A stretch of 26,405 nucleotides of DNA from Rickettsia typhi (GTDB lineage Bacteria > Pseudomonadota > Alphaproteobacteria > Rickettsiales > Deianiraeaceae): contig CAMCTP010000005.1 of assembly GCA_945878495.1 (NCBI GenBank), positions 1 through 26,405 on the forward strand, written 5' to 3'. Made by a program: the position numbers and the translations under genes. Every line of letters begins with the position of its first letter. The stretch's first letter is position 1. Positions 9,301-14,792 of this stretch are shown one piece after another. Under the pieces are notes generated by a model. It had not been told where the DNA came from. It worked only from the letters and a program-made list of their open reading frames with translations, and made no database searches.

Positions 9301-11832
9301 TAGCCCAGAGGAAGATTCTACCGCTAAATTTGCATAACAATTAGAAACGGCAGACTCATCTGCACTTTTTTCAGACAACGTCTGCTCTCTCTCAACTGCA
9401 TCATCAGAGGCGTTATAATCATAAGATGAACAACCTCTTGAAGAAAATTTGCAAGGAGATCGTTCATAGCACCAGCCATAATTAGATAGCTTTCCATCTG
9501 TACCAATTGTTGAATTATCCCATCTATATGTACCCTGAAAATTACCAGTATCTCCTCCATTGCCATACATATCTTTTTTATAAGGGTCAGAAATTGTTGT
9601 CGTACTTTGATAATGTAGTGGAGCCTGCAATTCCGCTTGCCTTACCTCATTATCTATAACCGGAGTTGTTGAAAATTTAACAACATCACCATCAGATAGA
9701 AGCTTTGGCATAACGGTCCAGCTACTACCATTTGACATATCAACATCAACATATTCTTCTCCTCCAATTGAAACTCTGCACTCTGGTTTAACATACCCCT
9801 TATATGGCAATCTTTTAACATCCGGTAACTTCCCAAGATAATCATCCTCGTTATAACCATAAAAAGTTGGCAGGGCAACGCCATCTTTAAATAATGCAAT
9901 ATTTGCCATTTCAAGTTGATACCCACATCTATTAGTACCGTATGTCGCTATTTTTGTCAATCTATCGTCAGTTACGTTATCCTGCAAACCTATTACATCA
10001 CCCTCTGCAGCAACTGTATTACTCCTGTATTTGTCAGTTCCATTAAATATTTTGTACTCTTTGAATAGCATTGACAGCTGACAAAATCCTCCGCAATATT
10101 TATCATTACCACCTGCATCATCGGCACATAAATCATTAAAAACAGCGGATGTTTTTTTGGCAGAGCTTTCTTTGTAAAATTTAGTATAATCAATATATTC
10201 CGGTAAATCAAGATCATCAGAGTCAAGAACAATATCGGAGTCATCATCCTCTGTTCCAATCCAATCACTATTATCAATTGGGCCTTTCGTTAAATCATCA
10301 ACCTCACTACCTATCCAATGCCCACTTGATACAGCTCTCATTATAGCATTTGCTACATTAGTTTTCCCTAGAAATGATGCCATATGTCTCATCGAAACTC
10401 TAAAAGTCTTTTTGTTAACATATTTTGATGGGCTACTTTGACAAGCTGGTATATAGTATTTCCAAGCTCCAATTCTTGCATTTCTTTCAACCATATATCT
10501 ATTCCAATGAAAACCTTTGTGAGCTTGAGGATCATTTGAAAGACTTTTAAAAAGTATCATTTTTCTAACTTTTTTTCCATTCGAACCGGCTTTTACAGTG
10601 AATCCAGGATGCGAACATATCTCCATTTTTCCGGCAGCCTTATCGCCAAATCTATCAAGATTTATAGCATTTGGTCTTTTTGCATCAACGATATAATCAT
10701 TACTAACTCCATCTGTTGTTTTTACAACCTTCCAATCAGCCCTGTCAATACCTGATACAATGGAGTATTTTACCAAACCACCTGCATTTTGACCAACCGT
10801 CTGCATATTGTAGTCGGTCGCTACATTTTCACAAGATGCTCCGCCTCTTTTAAAATAAGTTCCCGTTAAAGCATTGATACCTTTATAGTCTGAATCCGAC
10901 CAACCTCTGTATTCATATTTATTAATATACTCTTTGTTTGCATAGTTTGAAGTACAAACTGTAAAACCACTATTTGCATCAAACAATTCATACCTTAAAT
11001 TTTCACTTCTTCCGGCAACATTATTATTACCAAGATCTATATATCCAGCACCGAAAATTCTATAATTTGCATTATTAAAATAATCTTTATCAGGAACTGG
11101 ATTGCAATTCTCACCAGTGATAAAATTACATCCATAGCTACCATCTGTCTTTTTTGGTGAACTAAAAAATTGCTTTGATCCAATATTACAGATCCATTTT
11201 TCAGGATCTTTGTAATCCTCAACCCCAAGAGCCGCAGAAGAATCTGGTTGAATTTGAAATGCAACAAGTGAAGAAATATTGAAATCAAAATCATCAACTG
11301 ATTTAACCTTTCCGGTCATGGAAATTGAAACATTTGAACCCGGTTGAAATTTAGACTGGGTAGTGGCTATCGAGCCAAATCCTGAAGTTTGCTGGGATTT
11401 ATCAACCTTGAGTTTTATACTTTCTTGAACTGAATTTAATATGGCACTACCTTCAATCAATTTTATCCTAACCGATGTATTTTTTGATACAACAAAACCA
11501 TTATTTTGTTTTGACTTTGTAGAAGAAACCGTAGTGTCCTTGTTTAACATTTTTGTCCATGCGCTTTGATAAGCTCTTTTTTCAGTTAAACCGGGTATTA
11601 AAGTGCTTATAGTTGAACTTGCACCGGTTCCACTTGCCATAGTTGAGTCAGTTGTTGTAGCGCTAGACAAAGAAGAGGAGTCAATAAATTTCGTATTTAA
11701 AGCATATACGTTTGTTTTTGAACTTGATTCGTATTGACCAAAATCGTCAGCCAATATACAGTCATCACCATCCTGACAAGATGACAACAATAGACTAAAA
11801 AATATTATAAATATTTTTAAAACACGATTAAT
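352..11832 (-). CDS. Giant VirB6/TrbL-family type IV secretion protein with lipoprotein N-terminus
   Basis: VirB6 proteins form part of the inner-membrane channel of type IV secretion systems, and in Rickettsiales they are often extended. An uninterrupted frame of about 3,826 codons is seen. The N-terminus reads I-N-R-V-L-K, a hydrophobic core, then lipobox L-S-S-C (Cys19) and soon C-I-L-A-D-D-F-G, a segment I recall from rickettsial VirB6-like proteins. About 3,150 residues rich in Cys, Ser, Tyr, Asn and Gly follow, presumably extracytoplasmic. The membrane domain (bases about 2315-1405) has some six hydrophobic segments and the family signature around G-P-L-V-A-I-G-Y-L-F with F-K-E-W after it. 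The last 350 residues are charged and probably coiled coil. The start is unsettled: the only standard in-frame codon, TTG at 11790, would cut off the signal peptide, so ATT at 11832 is preferred. No virB4, virB8-11 or virD4 gene is nearby. Family is firm; function of the ectodomain is unknown. Confidence 0.88.
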   Translation of the reverse strand: MNRVLKIFIIFFSLLLSSCQDGDDCILADDFGQYESSSKTNVYALNTKFIDSSSLSSATTTDSTMASGTGASSTISTLIPGLTEKRAYQSAWTKMLNKDTTVSSTKSKQNNGFVVSKNTSVRIKLIEGSAILNSVQESIKLKVDKSQQTSGFGSIATTQSKFQPGSNVSISMTGKVKSVDDFDFNISSLVAFQIQPDSSAALGVEDYKDPEKWICNIGSKQFFSSPKKTDGSYGCNFITGENCNPVPDKDYFNNANYRIFGAGYIDLGNNNVAGRSENLRYELFDANSGFTVCTSNYANKEYINKYEYRGWSDSDYKGINALTGTYFKRGGASCENVATDYNMQTVGQNAGGLVKYSIVSGIDRADWKVVKTTDGVSNDYIVDAKRPNAINLDRFGDKAAGKMEICSHPGFTVKAGSNGKKVRKMILFKSLSNDPQAHKGFHWNRYMVERNARIGAWKYYIPACQSSPSKYVNKKTFRVSMRHMASFLGKTNVANAIMRAVSSGHWIGSEVDDLTKGPIDNSDWIGTEDDDSDIVLDSDDLDLPEYIDYTKFYKESSAKKTSAVFNDLCADDAGGNDKYCGGFCQLSMLFKEYKIFNGTDKYRSNTVAAEGDVIGLQDNVTDDRLTKIATYGTNRCGYQLEMANIALFKDGVALPTFYGYNEDDYLGKLPDVKRLPYKGYVKPECRVSIGGEEYVDVDMSNGSSWTVMPKLLSDGDVVKFSTTPVIDNEVRQAELQAPLHYQSTTTISDPYKKDMYGNGGDTGNFQGTYRWDNSTIGTDGKLSNYGWCYERSPCKFSSRGCSSYDYNASDDAVEREQTLSEKSADESAVSNCYANLAVESSSGLYYSDVTLYKQFISSYVGFNSSGSLYTSADSSKWVANQAGYVKTDNDKKIDIMCNTSGTLTCTGSCATCVINKYNLFNNYITQATTKCSNVKASSSTTITSGGLGVWRKLMAAKDGIFTFHTFAYDNVSSGGLSSNYYNDLQCGAFDSVVANSKRITSEFHPKSWESGMPIDNFAGSESKKRSHFLYHNKVVSGCGGNNGNYNYISRYDAKDEGTDGLLGKSNSYNATNNADKNYWHNDATRDNLDDLADFFSFDGDKSYDAVTSTKLKAIYCNSSLSWMPTDSQYIAHPINEQGYFFDKNQRNPSVSSHNLYCHPNKTRECGIALGFRVFDGSLHRCLNGYKKKCSDDRYLGNVNLCGIYPPVSVAELASDKTKYTRNLGLCVMKITTKQSDSKSTESSATTTTTTTTNLMSYYSKSKAAANKSVSTYSATDLGFKSAIGSANFDIYNTTDRSQNIAIDKDSTTDVNLELVDISNCGVCLKTSVVANGSVSMSDIKTNEKNSNGKQYGDMTSCAKDSYTWTTTYSTKARDVVTKAHYDGSKKYSTILDGVHTVSYLFLPVSTKLECSDSQLDKYFFTTPSDKKTDLEDPTARETKPYKSMYSIFSSLGGTLKTTNINPDYDYSGRLTANTGFLTIPYGSKTTGPARISAYIAGDGREIGGDVTQMPYKYRCLLLNTDRDNGNKQAYIIDDLAITATDKNSCDNLYKGTTDQRIYKWMMTLSESTDSGCYSLKAIGGDWTKVYWAKNSYTKEQCAAETSKSNNCKSGGCFMWTEYTVDANSIYPRCVTYSLADAANTSKWVVADNSSYLTTYQECYNKDGCNGGGGSDVNSCARFLDSAADASSQTYNWRLPACFIYKSSDGYASGKRDYSVTKQACFKKDGCFGGIGPASQCAKWVTKLSDQSDSKYQWDPPYAGLKRIKEGSYINVKFSNEVESYNGKGLYFYIQPFSNDGKPDPDQEPVKKFPTKKDFQNAINGKSDVSSRVFSFALSRVSDEAYITPPVSGILWTIIFDEKPAGSLANAGETDGKYISFADSENKDPFSTEYENMIVAADGSNVIGYNSGGYVIQARKPVSSSAVDVVNSIMGSGTKSSSLAVSSDATTYSDVKAAINGSGKDATFQVIAKSGDPYTITIAKGGSGYVVGDKLKISGDNLGGGDLLNSAYITVATIDLLGAILNISYSGTAKPSDFVGSIGGAVNTSMNWAASSIFENLMDVMYGPVDSANPTCKTYYNDATGSGGTFSGVDSITLDNGGIAGDDKSVCAVTSIGGQQKAIRPMSITLEKTPTDNKVGYSSGKYRYICKNVTLKQSGRVCKYKVKVKSKTSIENECGRDGNSKLGLQEIHNYNPTSILRMTKIDMPDSKNLITEKTPLFTPKINCIQGAGGCTGEDYSGGSKCTLLEVAQSSVWNTYCSVHSVGTVYDASLDLAKVSPAFFALRFLSDQKLYPEQDPTRISVIDPDLFPNKTPFKTISIDGGKSREVYNIPYNKVTFKRPTMVTRKNMAGSGFAAFFGEVYTKRNGFGKDETICRAKTLPPKKTMRYGGVSYGYIDNYDRNVEYDFNGICEGCCFLGICTCCDYFVPPNSNIINGIDSDPPRETAFTMYETESLPPFKETEVYLQAYNTSKIYKDFYIKNKYIISDDNSNNDFDHSCDGFWSNLFRIGSWSGDDIKQFESVGDFSYASLYYPKDTLMNNEKTSNLSLCYQPRDLKLAIGNVGDFICVDQDSAPKTTDSFWGDVKNKGKTVSSDPDGPIRSYITRKYSDLTTLEKTQIHPLSRNADDTPILDKDGNVKIKNSACQFPDYSNCDDLKWMQGDVNRYRNDIRDFPIRKYSNTPYTTDFEIITMVDTSINEKADCTSDDIPILANSNLSCVSAKDKNVTLQAPENLILCDYEGPLEIVDNLKVEYAKTNHGNINPLWCSDGDNYYSDGTATTSSVSCPDLRDDVDARMFKFSEFKCGLMKCDNNYENCTQPKTCTVAAIQAGTCNPFQDAISVVTTTIKSGAPEKYGKCVDLDGGVLKKCYIYQLKPSIAAKNLTKCLYANVSDSNCWSPKMIQNFDAKNDLRIITTGGVKTYYAINKGISDTEAAKCRSSSGVTAKAVNLGGSSVDCWIKSDEFYSTDFKLVHKTIYNTNDYANKGALESPKPFKEFTNCSYLEDSTVECTMVDRIFKYENDTVKSAGPDKPTKIIAEAKYFSAIGNEDVTGMNTRVDLLNGYGDCTDLKVKVVNKVVDCGIIGDDLGYICRTENGDLQRFSSTDYTNGYKILSNCTVYASCEDPSYTTSGRDKAYSNSSSSTTSGTNVNTNSSTGSSYKLCIFNKRDLTGGMIYKIFNAIVGSIAYQSLFYTAMMLWLMSYGYKMFTGETQFKHDVILKDFTRLTIVLLLTSPTGWDNYEKIVINMAIKLQSGFSDLAISAITGGESNVTVAQIMSPLNEMLTMIFNTAFWLKILAAVFSLPYLLGVVMAMMMIGMVFNIISKMFNLITQYLSSIVMLGLYLSIGPLVAIGYLFNRYESHFKEWIKLVTGCIIEQFFLILSLSLLSQIVMYLIKPLILRTICYKPVFSIPVGDIISGVTFGLISGVDWDMPLISFWKYESSSRTANIIQTLKASSVDSVEVSGSPQFGLIIIMMIIPSAVDKISTIMEDFSKSIGGGKSDNFIGSTMKSAFNTAGNFVGKVGGGVLSYAAGKADKLFGTDKVSRAVNGATGIVGAVWKNSGNAIDAMKSMNVEGGMSAIGGMVEKKLVGVAENFKATGDKKYKEQVDYANQLKAKTDAAKKENSSFSDRHGKQFKDEENPANQERAKLGQSQLGENEINQMKKDFQERAKAAYANTAKQKALEAILGNKTLGNDIEQKLNSSKFGRFVNRAGNLLGKAGNSMMDEGMNGDRSFLDQVEKDSAVKFKSKGELAENIRKAIKGGEDFTMNEDQAKNYIDGYAKMSAGDKSKAMRNFNKSIDGLKKRIDETQEELTNDYTDKLESSMEKNLKKK
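5800..5985 (-). other. Phage-like G-S-G-Y-x-V-G-D module inside the giant VirB6-like protein
   Basis: About 60 residues (roughly 1949-2011) have the order A-T-F-Q-V, Y-T-I-T-I, G-G-S-G-Y-V-V-G-D-K-L-K-I-S-G, L-G-G-G and I-T-V-A-T-I-D. From memory, this beta-rich arrangement recurs in structural proteins of T4-like marine phages and cyanophages. Its presence in a secretion channel ectodomain is the observation; the relationship is an inference without alignment. Confidence 0.5.
6590..7160 (-). repeat. Threefold imperfect cysteine repeat in the giant VirB6-like protein
   Basis: Three consecutive modules of about 60 residues share a pattern. Each has [YF]-x-W, a variable stretch usually with one Cys, then S/D-Y with a Cys five or six residues later and a second Cys close behind, followed by Gly-rich sequence. 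The clearest pair are C-Y-N-K-D-G-C-N-G-G-G-G (bases about 6830-6870) and C-F-K-K-D-G-C-F-G-G-I-G (about 6640-6680). The first copy, C-A-A-E-T-S-K-S-N-N-C with K-S-G-G-C after it (about 7000-7050), is more diverged. The even number of cysteines suggests disulfide-stabilised extracytoplasmic modules. The similarity is visible in protein, not as a DNA tandem repeat. Confidence 0.55.
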
Positions 11833-11848
11833 ACTAGGTTAAAAATAG

Positions 11849-11884
11849 TCCAAACATTATAAATAATACAAAAATAATAATCAA
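11849..11884 (-). promoter_or_regulatory. Sigma-70-type promoter for the giant VirB6-like gene
   Basis: On the minus strand a -35 box TTGATT (11884-11879) is followed after exactly 17 bases by a perfect -10 box TATAAT (11861-11856). Transcription would begin near 11849, only about 17 bases before the proposed ATT start at 11832. The match and spacing are close to consensus, so the gene probably has its own promoter although recN lies upstream in the same direction. The leader contains no ribosome binding motif. Confidence 0.65.
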
Positions 11885-11944
11885 GTGGCAAATTTAGCCA
11901 GTAATTTTTTCCAACCCAGAATTAAAAATATAATGCATTTTTTC

Positions 11945-13624
11945 TTATACAGAAGTTAAGCTTTTCAGCATTTCTTTTGCCATTATGATTGAAGATTCAC
12001 TTATATCTTCAGATATCATTTTTGCTATCTCAGTAGCCTTGTCATCATTCGATAGCACCTCAAAGCCAAATGTGTTAGATCTATCGTCTTTTAATGTTTT
12101 GACTATTTTAATAAATTTATCCGATATAGCTGCCAAATGAGGATCATGAGTAATCAATATCACCTGATTATTTTTAGCTATTTTTGCTATTTCCATGGCT
12201 ACTTTTTTTGCTATATTTGCAGATAATCCGGTTTCAATTTCATCGAATATAATAACCGATTTATTCTCCAATTTTTCAGATATAGCTGATTTCATTGCCA
12301 ATACCAATCGCGAAATTTCCCCGCCTGAAGCAATTGCATTAATTGGTGCAAAATCCGTACCTTTATTTAATCTTGCGGTAAATACAACAGCATCAGATCC
12401 AGTTTTTGAAAACCTGTTTTCATCATGGCTTATTTTGATTAAAAATTCCGCATCAATCATATTTAAATCACGCAAAATCAATGTGATTTTTTCCTCAATA
12501 TCTCTAGCAAAAGCTGATCGTTTGTGGTATAAATCAAGGGATAATGTTTTGTATTTTTCTTTGAGATCAAATATCTCAGCATCCAAATCATTCAATTGTT
12601 TTTCCATGTAATCAATTTCCGTCAAGTATCGCTGATTTTCTTCGATAAAATTCCAAACCGAACCCTGAATTTTATATTTATTAGATATTTCATTAATTAA
12701 TTCTATTCGCTCTTCAATTAAATTTATATCAAAATCAAACTTTCCATTAAAATAAGATATAATATCGGATAATGTATTTTTAGCTTCATCTATCGTTGAA
12801 TGTGCATTATCGAGAAGATCAGATATTACCTGTATGTTGCTTTTTATTTCACTCGGCAAATCAGATCCATCAAATCTTGATAATGCCAACATGCCAGATG
12901 AAAAAGACTCATTTGAGATTTTTTGATCAAGTGCCTCAAAAAAATTTATGGTCCTCTCGGATTTCAAATACTCAACCCTCTTGTCAAACAAATCCTTCTC
13001 CTCTCCTTCATAGATTTTATATGAATCAAGATCATTTTTTGCGTTCTCGAGATCTTCGAGATTTATTTTTTTAAACCTCAACTCCTCCATAGCACCATCT
13101 CTATATTTTAGTTTTTCAGATAAATCATCATAAATATCAACTATATCTTTTTTTAACTGAAAATAACCCAAACAATCATCCAATATATTTATATGAGAAG
13201 ATTGTTTAAGCATTTCAAAAGAATCGTGCTGACCGTGTATATTAATAAGTTCAGACATCAATTCTTTAACAAAATTAACGCTTGCTTGAATATCATTTAT
13301 CATTATTTTACTTGAAGATTCTTTGTTGATTATTTTTTTTATAATCAAAATTCCATCATTTACATCGTACCCACATTCTTCAACCCTTGAAAGTATATTT
13401 TTATTTCCTGAGACGTCAAAATTTGCAATAATCACCCCCCTACTTTCTCCGTGTCGTAAAATTTTACCGGACGCTCTATCGCTACCTATAATTATCCCTA
13501 TTGCATCAAGTATAACGGATTTTCCAGAACCTGATTCCCCTATTATACATGTTGTATTTGTGGAAAATTCTATTTCCAGCTCATCTATTAAAACTATGTT
13601 TTTTAAGTATATTGATTTGAGCAT
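11945..13624 (-). CDS. recN: DNA repair protein RecN
   Basis: RecN is an SMC-like ATPase that helps hold and process DNA ends during double-strand break repair in the cytoplasm. The 559-residue product is the usual length. Walker A reads G-E-S-G-S-G-K-S at residues 29-36. The D-S-F-E block after I-N-I-H-G-Q-H is a RecN hallmark. The middle, about residues 160-370, is charged coiled coil. The ABC signature S-G-G-E-I-S-R starts near residue 433, and Walker B I-I-F-D-E follows near 456-462 with I-E-T-G-L-S after it (the usual form is V-D-T-G-V-S-G). Then comes an I-T-H-D-P-H-L-A-A switch region. ATG at 13624 is the first possible start, because an in-frame TAA touches it. The FtsL-like gene lies 48 bases upstream in the same direction and the giant secretion gene about 110 bases downstream. 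Confidence 0.95.
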   Translation of the reverse strand: MLKSIYLKNIVLIDELEIEFSTNTTCIIGESGSGKSVILDAIGIIIGSDRASGKILRHGESRGVIIANFDVSGNKNILSRVEECGYDVNDGILIIKKIINKESSSKIMINDIQASVNFVKELMSELINIHGQHDSFEMLKQSSHINILDDCLGYFQLKKDIVDIYDDLSEKLKYRDGAMEELRFKKINLEDLENAKNDLDSYKIYEGEEKDLFDKRVEYLKSERTINFFEALDQKISNESFSSGMLALSRFDGSDLPSEIKSNIQVISDLLDNAHSTIDEAKNTLSDIISYFNGKFDFDINLIEERIELINEISNKYKIQGSVWNFIEENQRYLTEIDYMEKQLNDLDAEIFDLKEKYKTLSLDLYHKRSAFARDIEEKITLILRDLNMIDAEFLIKISHDENRFSKTGSDAVVFTARLNKGTDFAPINAIASGGEISRLVLAMKSAISEKLENKSVIIFDEIETGLSANIAKKVAMEIAKIAKNNQVILITHDPHLAAISDKFIKIVKTLKDDRSNTFGFEVLSNDDKATEIAKMISEDISESSIIMAKEMLKSLTSV

Positions 13625-13647
13625 TTAAGAAACTTTTTAAATACTAT

Positions 13648-13653
13648 CTCCTT
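13648..13653 (-). promoter_or_regulatory. Shine-Dalgarno-like AAGGAG, too far from recN start
   Basis: AAGGAG on the minus strand is the best ribosome-binding-like motif I found upstream of any gene here. It sits 23 bases before the recN ATG, well beyond the usual 5-10. No in-frame start codon lies nearer, because TAA immediately precedes the ATG. It may be chance, or may work through a folded leader. Confidence 0.2.
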
Positions 13654-13672
13654 TTAAAAAATTAAAATCAAT

Positions 13673-13993
13673 TTAAATTCTCACTTCATTTGAAATATCT
13701 GATGCACTCGATTCATAGAACGAAACATCTGCAAGACTAATTTTTTTGAACTGATCTGATTTTGATATATAATCCTTCATTTGAAAATAATTTTTACTAT
13801 TATATATCTGAAATTCTATTGCCTCTTTCATTTTTTCTTGCTCTTTTATCTGAGATTTTAAATAATTCACAGCTTTTGATTTACTATAAACCTTTGCTTT
13901 AAAAGAGAAAAATGCGAATAAATGTATAAACGTAGCAACGCAAAGAATGCAAAAAGTGAAAAATATTTTTCCAATATATATATCTGTGATCAT
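13673..13993 (-). CDS. Small bitopic membrane protein, FtsL-like
   Basis: The 106-residue product has a short N-terminus and one strong membrane segment, about residues 8-29 (F-F-T-F-C-I-L-C-V-A-T-F and following). A polar heptad-like helix comes next, about residues 35-75, then a short tail around Y-I-S-K-S-D-Q-F-K-K-I-S-L-A-D-V. Alphaproteobacterial FtsL proteins share this plan: a cytoplasmic stub, one helix, a periplasmic coiled coil, and an A-x-x-x-L-K-L-x-x-x-x-V-like end. FtsL pairs with FtsB to activate septal peptidoglycan synthesis. The match is one of architecture rather than sequence, and the expected rsmH/ftsI neighbours are absent; recN follows instead. It is diverged from mlaC. 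The ATG at 13993 is the natural start, without an obvious ribosome binding site. Call it FtsL-like with reserve; it could be another small coiled-coil membrane protein. Confidence 0.5.
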   Translation of the reverse strand: MITDIYIGKIFFTFCILCVATFIHLFAFFSFKAKVYSKSKAVNYLKSQIKEQEKMKEAIEFQIYNSKNYFQMKDYISKSDQFKKISLADVSFYESSASDISNEVRI

Positions 13994-14088
13994 CTAGATA
14001 AAAATTTTACACACACAATATAAAATATAAAAAACTAAAATCAACAAAAAAATTGACTTTTATAAAATTTTCTCAATTTTAAAAAATC

Positions 14089-14703
14089 ATAAGTAATTTC
14101 TATAGTAAAATAAAAATCATATTTACAGCGTTTATAATTGTATTTATCTCAATTTTTCAATCAATTGCAGCTAACAAAGATTCTGACTCAAAGGCTTACG
14201 TTGATCGCTTATCCGGCGAAATATTCAAAGTCATATCTAATAAAAACATATCCCTCGATCAGCAAAAAAAAATCATCTTACAGAATTTTATCGATGAAAT
14301 AGATTTTGAATGGAATGGAAGAGCCACATCTAGTAGATTGTTCAGGGAAATGACAGATGAGCAAAAAGTAAGTTTTATAAAAAATTACAAAGATTTTTTG
14401 ATAAGAATATGGATGCAAAAATTCAAGGGATACAATGGCGAAAAGTACACCGTAGATCCGGCGGAAAAAATAAACGAAAAAGATTCAATAGTGAGAATTA
14501 AAATTACAACGCAAAATTCAAGCATTATCAATCTTGAGCTAAAAATTAGAAATTATGGCGATAATTTCAAAATATTAAACATAACAGCCGAAGGAATCGA
14601 CATTGCAAAAAGCTACAACTCTCAATTTCAATCATATGCCGATAAATACGGGATAAATGAATTGATAAACTATGTTAAAACAGGAGTAAAAAAAGCTCAA
14701 TAA
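14089..14703 (+). CDS. mlaC: MlaC-family periplasmic phospholipid-binding protein
   Basis: MlaC shuttles phospholipids across the periplasm between outer-membrane MlaA and the inner-membrane MlaFEDB transporter, maintaining outer-membrane lipid asymmetry. The visible family features are R-L-F-R-E-M-T-D-E-Q near the middle (compare the usual W-R-x-A-T-x-E-Q), K-N-Y-K-D-F-L, Y-N-G-E-K-Y, and the closing block I-T-A-E-G-I-D-I-A with S-Y-N-S-Q-F and G-I-N-E-L-I. An N-terminal hydrophobic stretch ending S-I-A-A is a good Sec signal peptide. No ATG, GTG or usable TTG opens this frame between the TAA at 14080 and the mature part. TTG at 14338 would delete the signal and half the domain. ATA at 14089 or 14110 (reading M-K-I-I-F) are the likeliest starts. 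No other mla genes are adjacent, and it converges on gyrB. Confidence 0.8.
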   Translation: MSNFYSKIKIIFTAFIIVFISIFQSIAANKDSDSKAYVDRLSGEIFKVISNKNISLDQQKKIILQNFIDEIDFEWNGRATSSRLFREMTDEQKVSFIKNYKDFLIRIWMQKFKGYNGEKYTVDPAEKINEKDSIVRIKITTQNSSIINLELKIRNYGDNFKILNITAEGIDIAKSYNSQFQSYADKYGINELINYVKTGVKKAQ

Positions 14704-14792
14704 ATATAAAGTCGCTTTTTAAAAAAAAACTTAGCATCACTAGAAAGACTTTCCGCAAGTGCAAAAAGCCCAACCACAATGCCATGAATATA

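Noticed and set aside
12195..12611. A 138-codon plus-strand open frame antisense to recN
   Set aside because: It mirrors the conserved C-terminal ATPase region of RecN. Its translation has no recognisable domain and its length is explained by the constrained opposite strand.
14338..14703. TTG at 14338 as start of the MlaC-family gene
   Set aside because: Family sequence and a signal peptide continue upstream of it without a stop back to 14083, so this start would remove the export signal and part of the domain.
14704..14792. Terminator between mlaC and gyrB
   Set aside because: There are T- and A-runs (around 14715-14730) and a short GAAAGACTTTC palindrome near 14741-14751, but no stem of useful length next to a T-run.
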